A DNA stretch of 64,000 nucleotides from Tenggerimyces flavus (GTDB taxonomy: Bacteria; Actinomycetota; Actinomycetes; Propionibacteriales; Actinopolymorphaceae): the NCBI RefSeq assembly GCF_016907715.1, contig NZ_JAFBCM010000001.1, positions 7,417,420-7,481,419 on the forward strand, given 5' to 3'. Positions 39,391 through 48,898 of the stretch are shown here, one piece after another (the stretch's first letter is position 1; each line of letters begins with the position of its first letter). The position numbers were made by a program, and so were the translations under genes. The notes under the pieces are model-generated. The model was not told the DNA's origin and made no database searches. It saw only the letters and a program-made list of their open reading frames with translations.

Positions 39391-40170
39391 CTACTGATAG
39401 ACCTTGCTGTAGAAGTCGGTGTACTGCGGCTGCGGCCAGGTCGCCGGCACCTCGTTGAGCTGTTGCGTGAGCCCGCCGGACGCGCTGGCAATACCCGACA
39501 GGTACGCGATCGCGGCGACGATGATCCCGACGATGGCCGAGATGGCGATCCCGAGAGCGGTCGCGATGAGACCCGCGCCCGCGATCATGCCGGGAATGCC
39601 GCCATCCAACGCCAGGATCGCACCGGCGATCGCCAGATCCGCTGTGACCAAGGCGATGACCACAGCCGGCAGAACCTGCGCGTTGGCCAACGCCGTCTGC
39701 GTGAGCGCGCCCGAGATCGCCGAATGGCACTCGTTCATCCCGTCGATCGTCTTCTGATGGGACCTCGACGCGGCGGCGTACAGCTGGGCCGCGTTGTCGT
39801 TCCACCGTTGGCCGGCGTCGCCCTGAGGAAGGGCCTGGAGAGATTCCTCTCCGACGCTCAGCCCGCCCATGAGTCCGTGCACGTCGTGCTCCCAGGCGGT
39901 GGCGGCGACGTACAGCTGCGGAGGGTTGCCGACGATCGCCGGCGTCTGCTTGGCGAGCTCGATCAGGCTCGTCTCCAGATAGGTGATGTGCCCGATGATG
40001 ATGCGCAGCCTTCCCTCCAGGGCGGGTGGGAACGGCCCGGCGATCCCGTCCGCGAGCTTCTGGTTGGCCAGCTTGATGCCGCGCTGCAGAAACGCCATCG
40101 CCCGTTGATGATTCTCGAGGAACCAGCCCCAGTTGTCAGCGAGCCATTCGATCCCAGGATTCACGGCCAT
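39391..40170 (-). CDS. Protein with N-terminal helical (WXG-like) region and two membrane helices, 259 aa
   Basis: The first 140 residues are helical with conserved Trp/Gly (WLADNWGWFLENHQRAMAFL; RWNDNAAQLYAAASRSHQKT), as seen in long type VII-related proteins. Then two hydrophobic stretches (QVLPAVVIALVTADLAIAGA; AIVGIIVAAIAYLSGIASAS) follow. A polar tail closes it. It starts one base after the stop of a WXG100-like gene. No ESX ATPase or channel genes are in the window. Function is unknown; membership in an ESX-type effector set is inferred from the neighbours. Confidence 0.6.
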   Translation of the reverse strand: MAVNPGIEWLADNWGWFLENHQRAMAFLQRGIKLANQKLADGIAGPFPPALEGRLRIIIGHITYLETSLIELAKQTPAIVGNPPQLYVAATAWEHDVHGLMGGLSVGEESLQALPQGDAGQRWNDNAAQLYAAASRSHQKTIDGMNECHSAISGALTQTALANAQVLPAVVIALVTADLAIAGAILALDGGIPGMIAGAGLIATALGIAISAIVGIIVAAIAYLSGIASASGGLTQQLNEVPATWPQPQYTDFYSKVYQ

Positions 40171-40171
40171 G

Positions 40172-40489
40172 TCAGTCTTCTCCGTTCGCCTGCTGAAGCC
40201 TGCCGACCCCGTCGACCTCGACGGCTTCGGCCTGGTCCGCGATCCGCTTCAGGTTCTGGGCAACGCCGCCGAGCTGGCCGCTGCCGCCGGTGAGCACGGT
40301 GTGCACCCGGGTCGCGAGCGCGGTGTACTGCCGGTAGACCTCGGCGCTCTGCGGGAGCGCGCCGAAGTCGTAGCTGCCGAGGTCCAGCGCGCCGACGGCG
40401 ACCGCGCACTGGCCGACGATCGCGCCCGCCGGGCCCCAGACCTGGTTCGCGTCGTTCCGCAACGTCTCGGGGTTGATCTCCTTGGTCAT
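40172..40489 (-). CDS. WXG100/ESX-target-like small protein, 105 aa
   Basis: About 100 residues, all helical: DANQVWGPAGAIVGQCAVAV with a W-G pair near residue 18, then a second long helix VYRQYTALATRVHTVLTGGS. This matches the size and helical hairpin of actinobacterial type VII targets. ATG 40489 overlaps the stop of the YbaB-like gene by 4 bp. No signal peptide is present, as expected for type VII substrates. Confidence 0.65.
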   Translation of the reverse strand: MTKEINPETLRNDANQVWGPAGAIVGQCAVAVGALDLGSYDFGALPQSAEVYRQYTALATRVHTVLTGGSGQLGGVAQNLKRIADQAEAVEVDGVGRLQQANGED

Positions 40490-41163
40490 CTCAGCATCCC
40501 TTCCGCGCGGGCGGCTTCGTGCGAACGATGCGCGCCGGCGAGTGCGGTGGCGAGCTCGTCGGCGAGCATCCAGTGCGGGCATCTGCCCAACCAGGACAGG
40601 TCGATCTCGCAGCCCGCGAGACCGCCGCCCGGGTGGAGACGGAGCTCGACCATCCCTCGTTCACCGATGCCCAGCGCGTCGCCAGGAGGGCCTGGGTTCT
40701 CTGTCCGCGCGGCGGCGTCGGCGGCCGCGACGGCCTCGTCCGCGAGTGCCGCGAGCCGGCGCAGGCGATCCATCGCCAGGTCGAGGTCTGAGGTGAAGAG
40801 CTCCGACGGATCCAGGCCGAGCGTGCGGAACGCGGCATCGTCAGCGGACGCCGAGCCCGGCGAGTCGAATGCCCGGGTCAGCGCGTCCCCGTACGCCTCG
40901 CTGTGTGCCTCTTCGGCGGCCGCGGCAGCCGCGGCGACCGCGGCCGGGAAGTCGACGGGATCGAGGCGCGTACGCCAGGAGTCGGCGACCTCGACGCGCT
41001 CCAAGGCACCGGTCGGGCCGACGACGGCGGTGACGACGCGGTTGGCGTCGCGGCCCTCGTACTCGCCCAGGTAGCGAGGCATCGACCGCAGGCGAGCGCC
41101 GAGGGCCTGGGCTTCGCGGGCCGCCCTCAGCGGCCCGTCGAAGTCGAACGTTCCTGTATCCAT
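40486..41163 (-). CDS. YbaB/EbfC-like protein, 225 aa
   Basis: The first 85 residues fit the YbaB fold: a starting helix, then [25 protein letters not shown] as the strand pair, then [21 protein letters not shown] second, similar unit appears near residue 165-190 ([20 protein letters not shown]). Such two-part YbaB-like proteins often accompany WXG100 genes in actinomycetes. It is the first gene of the three-gene unit. Confidence 0.6.
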   Translation of the reverse strand: MDTGTFDFDGPLRAAREAQALGARLRSMPRYLGEYEGRDANRVVTAVVGPTGALERVEVADSWRTRLDPVDFPAAVAAAAAAAEEAHSEAYGDALTRAFDSPGSASADDAAFRTLGLDPSELFTSDLDLAMDRLRRLAALADEAVAAADAAARTENPGPPGDALGIGERGMVELRLHPGGGLAGCEIDLSWLGRCPHWMLADELATALAGAHRSHEAARAEGMLR

Positions 41164-41220
41164 GCGGCGATCGTCGCGATCGCCGCCAACACCGCGCTTA
41201 CAAGCGGCTTACACAGGGCG

Positions 41221-42174
41221 TCAGCCCTTGCGCTTCTGTACTTCCTCGGTCGCCTGCGGCAGGACGGCGTGCAGGTCGCCCACCACACCGAAGTCGGCGA
41301 GCTCGAAGATCGGAGCCTCGGCGTCCTTGTTGACGACCACGATCGTCTTCGACGTCTGCATGCCGGCCCGGTGCTGGATCGCGCCGGAGATGCCGGCAGC
41401 GAGGTAGAGCTGCGGCGCGACGGTCTTGCCGGTCTGGCCGACCTGGTACGCGTGCGGGTACCAGCCCGAGTCGACCGCGGCCCGCGACGCACCGACGGCA
41501 CCGCCCAACGCGTCCGCCAGGGCTTCGACCACCGAGAAGTTCTCCGCCGACCCGACGCCGCGGCCGCCCGACACGACGATCGCCGCCTCGGTCAGCTCCG
41601 GCCGTCCGGTCGCCGCGCGCGCCGACCGGTCCACGACCCGCGCCGCCTTGGCCGCGTCCGACAGCACGACCTCGACCTTCTCCTCCACCGGAGTGGCGGG
41701 CGCCTGCTCGGGCGTCGCGGCGTTCGGCTTCACCGTGATGATCGGCGTCCCCTGCGTCACCCGCGCCTTGACCGTGTAGTTGCCGGCGAACACCGACTGC
41801 GTCGTCTCCAGCTCGGCAGACACGTCGACGGCGTCGGTGATCAGCCCGGACGAGAGCTTGATCGCCAACCGCGCCGCGATCTCCTTGCCCTCCGGCGACG
41901 ACGTCACCAGGACAGCGCCGGGCGACACGCGGGTCGCCAGCTCGGCCAGCGCCTCGGCCTTCGGCGCGACCAGGTATTCGGCGAGGTCCGCCTGCTCCAG
42001 CAGGTACACCTTCTTCGCGCCGTACGACGCCAGCGTCGCCTGCGCGTTCGCGTAGCCCGACCCGATGAACACCGCGGACGGCTCACCCAGCCGCCGCGCG
42101 ATCGTGAGCAGCTCGGTCGTCGTCTTCCGGACCGCGCCGTCGGCGTGGTCGACCAGTACGAGGATCTCCGTCAT
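41221..42174 (-). CDS. etfA: Electron transfer flavoprotein alpha subunit, 317 aa
   Basis: [20 protein letters not shown] opens the protein. The C-terminal FAD domain has [20 protein letters not shown], then [27 protein letters not shown] and [20 protein letters not shown], all standard for ETF alpha. With EtfB it carries electrons from acyl-CoA dehydrogenases to the respiratory chain. It starts 13 bp after the etfB stop. Confidence 0.95.
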   Translation of the reverse strand: MTEILVLVDHADGAVRKTTTELLTIARRLGEPSAVFIGSGYANAQATLASYGAKKVYLLEQADLAEYLVAPKAEALAELATRVSPGAVLVTSSPEGKEIAARLAIKLSSGLITDAVDVSAELETTQSVFAGNYTVKARVTQGTPIITVKPNAATPEQAPATPVEEKVEVVLSDAAKAARVVDRSARAATGRPELTEAAIVVSGGRGVGSAENFSVVEALADALGGAVGASRAAVDSGWYPHAYQVGQTGKTVAPQLYLAAGISGAIQHRAGMQTSKTIVVVNKDAEAPIFELADFGVVGDLHAVLPQATEEVQKRKG

Positions 42175-42187
42175 CGACAAGCCTTCC

Positions 42188-42982
42188 TCAGACGAACTTC
42201 TGCTCAGCGAGGTACGCGACGAGCTGCGTGCCGCCGGTCCCCTCGTCCACGACCACGGTGCCCTTCTGGCGCGGCGGCCGCGCGGCGTACGACTCCACCG
42301 CGGTCCACGCCGCACCCAGCCCGACCGACGCGGGCTCCACGCCCAGGTCGGCGAGGCTCCACGTCTGCACCGGCTTCTTCTTCGCCGCCATGATCCCCTT
42401 GAACGAGGGGTAGCGCGGCTGGTTCGCCTGGTCGGTCACCGACACGACCGCGGGCAACGAGGCCTCCACGGTCTCCGTCGCGGCCTCGCCATCGCGGCGG
42501 ATCTGGACCGTCCCGTCGCCCAGGGAAACCGAGCCGGCGAACGTCACCTGCGGCAGGCCCAGCCGTTCGGCCAGCATCGCCGGCACGACCGACATCCCAC
42601 CGTCCGTCGAGGCCATCCCACACACCACCAGGTCGACCGGCTGCTCGGCGGCGAGCTTCTCGACCGCCTTCGCCAACACCAGCGACGTCGCCACGGCGTC
42701 CGAGCCGTGGATCGCGTCGTCGAGAACGTGGACGCCGGCGTCCGCGCCCATCTGCAGCGCCTTCTTGATCGCGTCCGGCGCTCCGTCCGGACCGACGGTC
42801 AGCGCGGTCACCTCGACGCCTTCGCCCGCCTCGGCCAGCGCGAGCGCGGCCTCGATCGCGTGCTCGTCGAGCTCCGACAGCAGCCCGTCGACGCCGGCGC
42901 GGTCGACGGTCTTGTCGGTTTCGGTGAACGTGCGATCCGCGGTGGAGTCCGGCACGTACTTCACACAGACGACGATCCTCAT
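42188..42982 (-). CDS. etfB: Electron transfer flavoprotein beta subunit, 264 aa
   Basis: MRIVVCVKYVPDSTADRTFT is the typical first strand. EVTALTVGPDGAPDAIKKAL with MGADAGVHVLDD and LVVCGMASTDGGMSVVPAML form the AMP-binding part. It ends in the C-terminal arm that embraces EtfA. It is the first gene of an etfBA operon. The 250 bp upstream contain no other gene. Confidence 0.95.
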   Translation of the reverse strand: MRIVVCVKYVPDSTADRTFTETDKTVDRAGVDGLLSELDEHAIEAALALAEAGEGVEVTALTVGPDGAPDAIKKALQMGADAGVHVLDDAIHGSDAVATSLVLAKAVEKLAAEQPVDLVVCGMASTDGGMSVVPAMLAERLGLPQVTFAGSVSLGDGTVQIRRDGEAATETVEASLPAVVSVTDQANQPRYPSFKGIMAAKKKPVQTWSLADLGVEPASVGLGAAWTAVESYAARPPRQKGTVVVDEGTGGTQLVAYLAEQKFV

Positions 42983-43232
42983 GGTCGCTCTCGGCTCCTC
43001 GTCTCGGCTGCAGCCAGCCCGTCGATGGGTCGGACCTCAAGCCTGCCAGGCGGGGGCGGCCGGCCGGCTGTGAGGTCCTCCCTCTTCACGTTACTCACGG
43101 GTAGCTTCGAGGAGCAAACTGGCCGAACGTGGCCTGCATCACACCTTGCGCGGAACTCCCGTTCGCTCGCGGCCCGTTGTCAGATCAGGCGGTTGCCGCT
43201 GACGCGTGGTCGAACCGGCTGCCTGGATTTCG

Positions 43233-44727
43233 TCATCCGTGGCCGGCCCTGATCTGGTCAGCGGCTCCGCCACCAACGTGTACGCGCCGAGTCCACGCGG
43301 CGACGCAGGCCAGCATGAGGAGCGGGCTGACCACCGCCGCGAGGAAGCCGAGCCGATAGCTGTCGCCGGCCACCGCCACCGTGTTGAGCACCGCGAGCCC
43401 GACCGCGCCGCCGAGCAACGGCGAGGTGTTCACCAGCCCCGACGCCAACCCCTGGTCGGCGTCCGGCACGCCGGTGGTCGCGACGATCAACGACGGCGCG
43501 AACGACAGCCCGAAGCCGACGCCCGCGATCACCATCCCCGGCAGCACCGCCGTCCAGTACATGCCGCCAGCGGTCGCGAACACGGCGAACCAGAGCAACC
43601 CGACGCCGAGCAGCGACGCCGCCACCGCGAGCAGCTTGCCCACGCCGTACGTCGCGACGAGCCGCCCGGTGAAGCTCGACACCGCCACGGTCGCGAGCGC
43701 CATCGGGACGAAGCCGAGCCCGGTGAGCAACGGGCCTAAATGCAAGACGTTCTGCATGCTGCCCCTGATGGTCGCAGCCCCGGCTCGCTCAGTTTCGCCG
43801 CACGCCACCGCCTGCACTGCGTCATCCGGTGTGCCATTGGGGCTTCTTCGACGAGCCGGACTGCGAGTGCGTGCCGAACCACGTCGTCGCGAGCCCCGAC
43901 GCCGCACCCACCGCGGCGAGCAGGTTGCCGTACCGGATGGACGGGTTGGCGAACATCGACAGCCGCACGATCGGCTCGGCGACGCGACGTTCGACGACGA
44001 GGAACGCGGCCAACAGCCCGATCCCGAGCACGCCCGACAACACGACCGGCACCGAGAGACCGTCCGCGAGCCGCGACACCGCCGAGACGACGAGCACCGA
44101 TCCGGCCGTGAGCAGCGAGGCGCCGAGCACGTCCGTACGGCGCCGCTCCGCAACCTCGTCCCGGCCGACCAGCACCGCGACACCGACCAGGACGACGACG
44201 CCGATCGGCACGTTGATGCCGAACACCCACTCCCAGCTCGCGAGCCCGGTCAGCAGCCCGCCGACGAGGTTGCCCGCGACCATGCCGGTCGACGCGACCG
44301 CGCCCCAGATGCCGAACGCTCGGTTGCGCGCGTCCCCCTCGGCGAAGCTGCCGGTGACGAGCGTCAGCGCGGCCGGCGAGACCAACGCGGCGCCGAGCCC
44401 CTGCAACGCGCGCGCGCCGAACAGCATCGGACCGTTGATCGCCAACCCACACAGGGCGGACGCGACCGTGAACAGCACGATCCCGACGAGCAGGATCCGC
44501 TTGGCGCCGAGCAGGTCCACGGCCCGCCCGGCGCTGATCATGAAGCCGCCGTACGCCAACGAGAACGCGCTGAACACCCACTGCGCGCTCCCCTGGTTGA
44601 TGCCGAGGTCTTGTTGCATCGCCGGCAGCGCGACCGCGACGACGGAGTAGTCGAGAACCAGCATGAACTGGGCGAAACATAACAGGACAAGGAGAATCGG
44701 CCCTGTCTCAGGGCGCGTTCGAGCCAT
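43233..44727 (-). pseudogene. EmrB/QacA-type MFS drug transporter, interrupted by about 110 bp
   Basis: The N-terminal part (44727 down to about 43870) is normal: LVLLCFAQFMLVLDYSVVAV, motif C region and up to GLATTWFGT. The protein then hits foreign sequence and a stop at 43822. From 43757 downward it resumes as MQNVLHLGPLLTGLGFVPMA to the end at 43233, in a different frame. Without the extra DNA the two parts would join as ...TTWFGT-x-x-MQNVLHL..., the expected helix 8-9 loop. It lies 27 bp behind a TetR gene and was probably a TetR-controlled pump. Confidence 0.82.
43758..43869. other. Short insertion inside the MFS gene
   Basis: About 110 bp with no match to the transporter family separates its two coding parts. 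It is too short for an IS, and no clear terminal inverted repeats were seen. It could be a MITE-like element, a repair patch, or an excision scar. Confidence 0.55.
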
Positions 44728-44754
44728 CGACGTACCTTTCGAAGACTGAAGCTC

Positions 44755-45339
44755 TTAGCTTCGGTAGGGATCGAGCAACGTGCCGAGGTCGCGGCGCAGT
44801 GCGTCGCGGAGCGTTCCCCGGCGGGACATCGCCCAGGTGAGCTGGGTTCCGCTGAGGAGCGCGTTGACCGCCTCGACGAGCGCGAGTTCGTCCTCGACCA
44901 CCAGGCGTCCCTTGACGACGGCGTCGTGAACGTACTGCTCGAGTTCGTCGCGGACGGCCCTGTCGTGGCCCGCGAGCAGCCGGCGGAACTCCGGATCCGC
45001 CAGCTCGAAGTGCAGGAACGCGAGATGGTTGGCGAACTCGTCCGGCGTGAGCTCCTCGCCCGCGACGGAGACGACGGCGTCGATCAGACCCTCGACGGGG
45101 TCGTCGGATCGTTCGTACGCCAGCCGCATCCGCGCGGTGAACGAGTACCGGTCGTCCCCGGCGATGAACGCGATCAACAGCTCCCGCTTGCCGCCGTACC
45201 GCTGCACGAGTGCCGCCGCCGAGAGGCCGGCCTCCTTGGCGACCTCGGCCAACGTGAGCCGCACCGGCCCGATACGTCCCACCGTCCGCGCCACCGCGGC
45301 GAGGACCTCCGCGTCGCTCACCAGCCGCGGCCGCGCCAT
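44755..45339 (-). CDS. TetR-family regulator, 194 aa
   Basis: The N-terminal helix-turn-helix is LTLAEVAKEAGLSAAALVQR-YGGKRELLIAFI (residues 28-60). The all-helical ligand domain then ends in RDALRRDLGTLLDPYRS. It is immediately upstream of the broken MFS gene in the same direction. A palindrome in the AT-rich DNA upstream (45418-45429) is a likely autoregulatory site. Confidence 0.88.
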   Translation of the reverse strand: MARPRLVSDAEVLAAVARTVGRIGPVRLTLAEVAKEAGLSAAALVQRYGGKRELLIAFIAGDDRYSFTARMRLAYERSDDPVEGLIDAVVSVAGEELTPDEFANHLAFLHFELADPEFRRLLAGHDRAVRDELEQYVHDAVVKGRLVVEDELALVEAVNALLSGTQLTWAMSRRGTLRDALRRDLGTLLDPYRS

Positions 45340-45417
45340 GGGACCTCCCTCCGTGAGATCACCGGCCTCCGCCCCGTGCCAGAGGGAGAGCGCGGTGAAC
45401 GTCCGAAGCGTTAATTA

Positions 45418-45429
45418 ATGAACATTCAT
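45418..45429. promoter_or_regulatory. Palindrome ATGAA-CA-TTCAT upstream of tetR, putative operator
   Basis: A 5+5 bp inverted repeat inside an AT-rich stretch (TTAATTAATGAACATTCATA) that stands out from the GC-rich DNA. It is about 80 bp upstream of the TetR start and suits a promoter/operator bound by the TetR product. Confidence 0.45.
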
Positions 45430-45465
45430 AAACTAACTCACGAGGCGAGATCCGGCAAGTGAGCG

Positions 45466-46380
45466 CTAGTCGCGCCGGAGGTGAGCGACGTACTCGATCA
45501 GATGGAACACGAACGTCAACAGGGCAAGGGCGACCGTTACGTGGAACAGCAGGGCCAGGGCGATGCCCGCGATGAAGCCTGCCTTCCACAGCCGGAGCCA
45601 GAGCAGGGAGAGCACGGCGGGAACGACGATGGCCATCGCCGCGCCGAGCAGGAACTCGCGGAGCGCGCCGTGCTCTCCCATCCAGAACAGCACGTTCCAG
45701 CTGTCCAGGAAGTCGAGCGTCGCCAGCACCCCGAGCACCGCGATCGTTAGCAACGTGGCCACCGCCACGACCCGGAAGTACCAGTCCCACAACACGTTCC
45801 CCGAAGCCCGCGGGCTCGCCGTCTGACCCGGGCGAGGTGTCCTCGTGACCCCGGCCATCACCGTCGCCAGCGTGACCGCCGACCACATCAGCCATCGCCG
45901 GACGAACGACGTCCCGAGATCCCCCATCGCGTCGCGGAAGATGCGGTCCGCGTCCTCCCGCGAGATCGGCTCGGCGGCGTCGTACGAGGCCGGCTCGTCG
46001 TCGTTGTGCACCATCCCGTCGTGCAGCAGCGCCGCCGGCAGGTGGCTGCCGGTCCGGGGAACGAGCCAGGAGAAGAGCATCGGCACCGAGGTGAGGTCGG
46101 AGCGGAACTCCTCGGTGGGCGGGTCCGTGGGGAAGGATGCCGGAACGACGACCCGCAGGTCGCCGCCCTCGCGGCGCCGGGCGTCGTACGCGATCCGGCG
46201 CTCGAGCCGGAACGTCTCCTTCATCCGGGGCCGTTCGCCCGGCAACCGGAATCCCGTTCGGGGGTGGAGCACGCGTTCGAGCACGATCATCGGCTCGACG
46301 CCCGGCTGGGGCGGCGCCGAACCGTCCAGCGAACCGCCGTCGTAGAAGCGTGTCCGGTCAGCCTGGAACCTGGCCACCAT
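45466..46380 (-). CDS. DUF1353-domain membrane protein, 304 aa
   Basis: Residues 70-145 carry a DUF1353 domain: FRSDLTSVPMLFSWLVPRTG, SHLPAALLHDGMVHNDD, and ISREDADRIFRDAMGDLG. DUF1353 is found in phage and bacterial proteins with an unproven hydrolase-like motif (S-x-P..H-D). The C-terminal half has four or five membrane helices (VVAVATLLTIAVLGVLATLD; FLLGAAMAIVVPAVLSLLWL; FIAGIALALLFHVTVALALL). ATG 46380 is preferred; an ATG at 46401 is possible. The domain/membrane fusion is notable. Confidence 0.75.
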   Translation of the reverse strand: MVARFQADRTRFYDGGSLDGSAPPQPGVEPMIVLERVLHPRTGFRLPGERPRMKETFRLERRIAYDARRREGGDLRVVVPASFPTDPPTEEFRSDLTSVPMLFSWLVPRTGSHLPAALLHDGMVHNDDEPASYDAAEPISREDADRIFRDAMGDLGTSFVRRWLMWSAVTLATVMAGVTRTPRPGQTASPRASGNVLWDWYFRVVAVATLLTIAVLGVLATLDFLDSWNVLFWMGEHGALREFLLGAAMAIVVPAVLSLLWLRLWKAGFIAGIALALLFHVTVALALLTFVFHLIEYVAHLRRD

Positions 46381-46433
46381 CCCACCTCCGCTCACCTCCA
46401 TCGTGCCCGAAGGTCCGCACCGTGGTGGGCCGA

Positions 46434-47204
46434 TCAGGACAGGAAGAACTCCCGCAGCGCCGCCACCATCGCGTCCGGCGACGGGCCGTGCCACTTGCCC
46501 GCGACAGAGCGGAACGTCGCGTTCGGCAGCTCCTTCGCCACGAGCTCGGCCATCCCGCCCAGCTCCGATCCCGAGGCCTCGCTGGCGAGCAGCAGCGTCG
46601 GCACCCGCACCGAGCGGATCATCGGCAACGTCGTCCCGTCCGAGATCGCGCAGTCGTACAGCATCGTGTGCACGAGCGCCTCCTGCCCCGCCCAGCTCTC
46701 CGGCGGCATCGAGGCCACCAGGTCCGCCGGCACCCCGATCTCGCGGAGCAGGAACTCCACCGCCTCCCGCCGCCGACCAGCCGACACCAGCGCGGTCATC
46801 GCGACAGTGAACGCGGACTCCCCCGTCAGCTCCTCCCGCGGCTCGATCGGCGGCTCGAACAGCGCCAGCTTCGTGATCGGCAACCGGCGCGCGGCGGCGT
46901 GCAGCGCGAGCAGCGAGCCGGACGACATCCCGTAGACGTACGCCGATCCGCCCGCCGCCTCGATGACGGCCGCGAGATCCTCGACCTCGCGCTCGACCGC
47001 GTACGGCGCGGTGTCGCCGCTGCCGCCCCGGCCTCGCCGGTCGTAGACGTACACCGTGAAATGCTCCGCCAGCTGCGAGACCGGCGCGGGCAACGGCCGG
47101 TGGTCGCCGCCGTTCATCGCGGCGTCCACCGCGACCAGGGCGGGGCCGGCGCCGTGCCGCTCGTACGCGATCGTCGTGCCGTCGTTCGAGGTGACCTTGT
47201 CCAT
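46434..47204 (-). CDS. Alpha/beta hydrolase, 256 aa
   Basis: The fold order is standard: DGTTIAYERHGAGPALVAVD, oxyanion region, VYDRRGRGGSGDT, the nucleophile elbow YGMSSGSLLAL (Ser near residue 94), VPTLLLASEASGS for the acid strand and a late His in GKWHGPSPDA. It is a small cytoplasmic esterase or lyase-like enzyme without a signal. It is divergent from the DGPF protein gene. Confidence 0.82.
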   Translation of the reverse strand: MDKVTSNDGTTIAYERHGAGPALVAVDAAMNGGDHRPLPAPVSQLAEHFTVYVYDRRGRGGSGDTAPYAVEREVEDLAAVIEAAGGSAYVYGMSSGSLLALHAAARRLPITKLALFEPPIEPREELTGESAFTVAMTALVSAGRRREAVEFLLREIGVPADLVASMPPESWAGQEALVHTMLYDCAISDGTTLPMIRSVRVPTLLLASEASGSELGGMAELVAKELPNATFRSVAGKWHGPSPDAMVAALREFFLS

Positions 47205-47291
47205 CTCCGTACTCCTTCGTCAGGCGAGGGTCTCGCCCTCTAGTCGCCCGCGACGGCCCGAATCGACAAGGAGACCCGATATTTTTGCGCC

Positions 47292-47654
47292 ATGAAGTAC
47301 GTCTGCCTGATCTACGGCGTCGAGGAACAGCTCAACGCGATGCCCCAGGACGACCTCGACCGGCTCATCGAGGAGACCGCGGCGTCGGACGAGGAGCTGC
47401 GCGCCAGCGGCCACCTGATCCTCGGCGAGGCGCTCGAGCACGTGCACGCGGCGATGACGGTACGCGTCCGCGACGGCAAGCTGTCCGCGACGACCGGCCC
47501 GTTCGCGGAGACGGTCGAGCAGCTCGGCGGTTTCGTGCTCATCGAGGCGCGCGACCTGAACGAGGCGGTGCGGATCGCCGGCCGGCTCCCGAGCGCGCGG
47601 GTCGGCAGCGTCGAGGTACGCCCGGTGATCGACCTGGCCCGCGAACACTCGTGA
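47292..47654 (+). CDS. YCII-related (DGPF domain) protein, 120 aa
   Basis: MKYVCLIYGVEEQLNAMPQD and the DGPF-type core (RDGKLSATTGPFAETVEQLG-GFVLIEARDLNEAVRIAGRLP) identify the family. Its stop overlaps the next start (GTGA), so it is coupled to an ECF sigma factor of the ECF42 kind, a pairing known to be conserved in actinobacteria. The role of DGPF proteins is not established. Confidence 0.88.
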   Translation: MKYVCLIYGVEEQLNAMPQDDLDRLIEETAASDEELRASGHLILGEALEHVHAAMTVRVRDGKLSATTGPFAETVEQLGGFVLIEARDLNEAVRIAGRLPSARVGSVEVRPVIDLAREHS

Positions 47655-48859
47655 CCGACCTCGACGAGCTGTACCGGACGGAGTCGCGCCGGGTGCTGGC
47701 GACGCTCGTCCGGCTGCTCGGCGACTTCGATCTCGCGGAGGAGGCGCTGCAGGACGCGTTCGTCGCGGCGGCTTCGCAGTGGCCGCGCTCGGGCGTTCCG
47801 GCGAACCCGCGAGCGTGGCTGGTCTCGGCTGGCCGGTTCAAGGCGATCGACCGGTTGCGGCGACGGGCTCGGTTCGACGCGGTGCTCGGCGACCTCGCCG
47901 CGCTTCTCTCCGAGCATCCAGAGCCGCCGCCGGACGACTCCGTCGAGGACGACCGGCTGCGGCTGGTCTTCACCTGCTGCCACCCGGTCGTACCGCCCGA
48001 CGCGCAGGTGGCGATGACGTTGCGCGAGGTGTGCGGGCTCACCACTGAGGAGATCGCGCACGCTTACCTCACCACGCCGCCCACGGTCGCACAGCGGATC
48101 GTCCGGGCGAAGGCGAGGATCCGGGCCGAACGCGTTCCGTACCAGGTCCCGCCCCTCGACGAGCTCCCGTCTCGGCTCGCCGCCGTTCTGCGGGTGGTCT
48201 ATCTCGTCTTCACCGAGGGGTACGCGCCCGCGTCCGGCGCCGACGTGGTCCGCGCCGGGCTGGCCGACGAGGCGATCCGGCTCGGCCGCGTGCTCTCGAC
48301 GCTGCTGCCGGAGCCCGAAGTCTTCGAACTGCTGGCGCTGATGCTGCTGCAGGACTCGCGCCGGTCCGCTCGGACGTCCGCCGACGGCTCGCCGATCCTG
48401 CTGGCCGACCAGGACCGGTCGTTGTGGGACCGGTCGCGCATCGCCGAGGGCGCGGAGGCACTCGCGCGGGCGGCCGCGTCGGGGCGGATCGGTCCGTACG
48501 GGCTGCAGGCGGCGATCGCAGCGGAACACGTCAAGGATCGGACCGACTGGCCGCGGATTGTCGCGCTGTACGACCGGCTGACCGAGGCCGATCCGTCGCC
48601 GGTCGTCGCGCTGAACCGCGCCGTCGCGGTGGCGATGCGCGACGGCCCGGCGGCCGGTTTGGAGCTGGTCGACGCGCTGTCGGGCGAGCTGTCGACGTAC
48701 CACCTCGCCCACGCGGCACGCGCCGACCTGCTGCGCCAGCTGGGGCGGATCGCTGAGGCGCGGGAGGCGTACGAACGGGCGCTCGCCCTCACCCAGCACG
48801 AGCCCGACCGACGCTTCCTCGAGCGCCGGCTCTCCTCACTTTCGACCGACTCGGCCTAG
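47651..48859 (+). CDS. ECF42-type RNA polymerase sigma factor with C-terminal TPR-like extension, 402 aa
   Basis: GTG 47651 overlaps the DGPF gene by 4 bp. The sigma2 region is LLGDFDLAEEALQDAFVAAA, with VPANPRAWLVSAGRFKAIDR, and sigma4 reads MTLREVCGLTTEEIAHAYLT-TPPTVAQRIVRAKARIR. The remaining 200 residues are helical repeats (HLAHAARADLLRQLGRIAEA), the C-terminal extension typical of ECF42. No anti-sigma factor is encoded. The extension and the DGPF partner probably set its activity. Confidence 0.9.
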   Translation: MTDLDELYRTESRRVLATLVRLLGDFDLAEEALQDAFVAAASQWPRSGVPANPRAWLVSAGRFKAIDRLRRRARFDAVLGDLAALLSEHPEPPPDDSVEDDRLRLVFTCCHPVVPPDAQVAMTLREVCGLTTEEIAHAYLTTPPTVAQRIVRAKARIRAERVPYQVPPLDELPSRLAAVLRVVYLVFTEGYAPASGADVVRAGLADEAIRLGRVLSTLLPEPEVFELLALMLLQDSRRSARTSADGSPILLADQDRSLWDRSRIAEGAEALARAAASGRIGPYGLQAAIAAEHVKDRTDWPRIVALYDRLTEADPSPVVALNRAVAVAMRDGPAAGLELVDALSGELSTYHLAHAARADLLRQLGRIAEAREAYERALALTQHEPDRRFLERRLSSLSTDSA

Positions 48860-48898
48860 TTCTCCGGCCGGATCCGCCGGAGCGCACGATCCGGTGGA

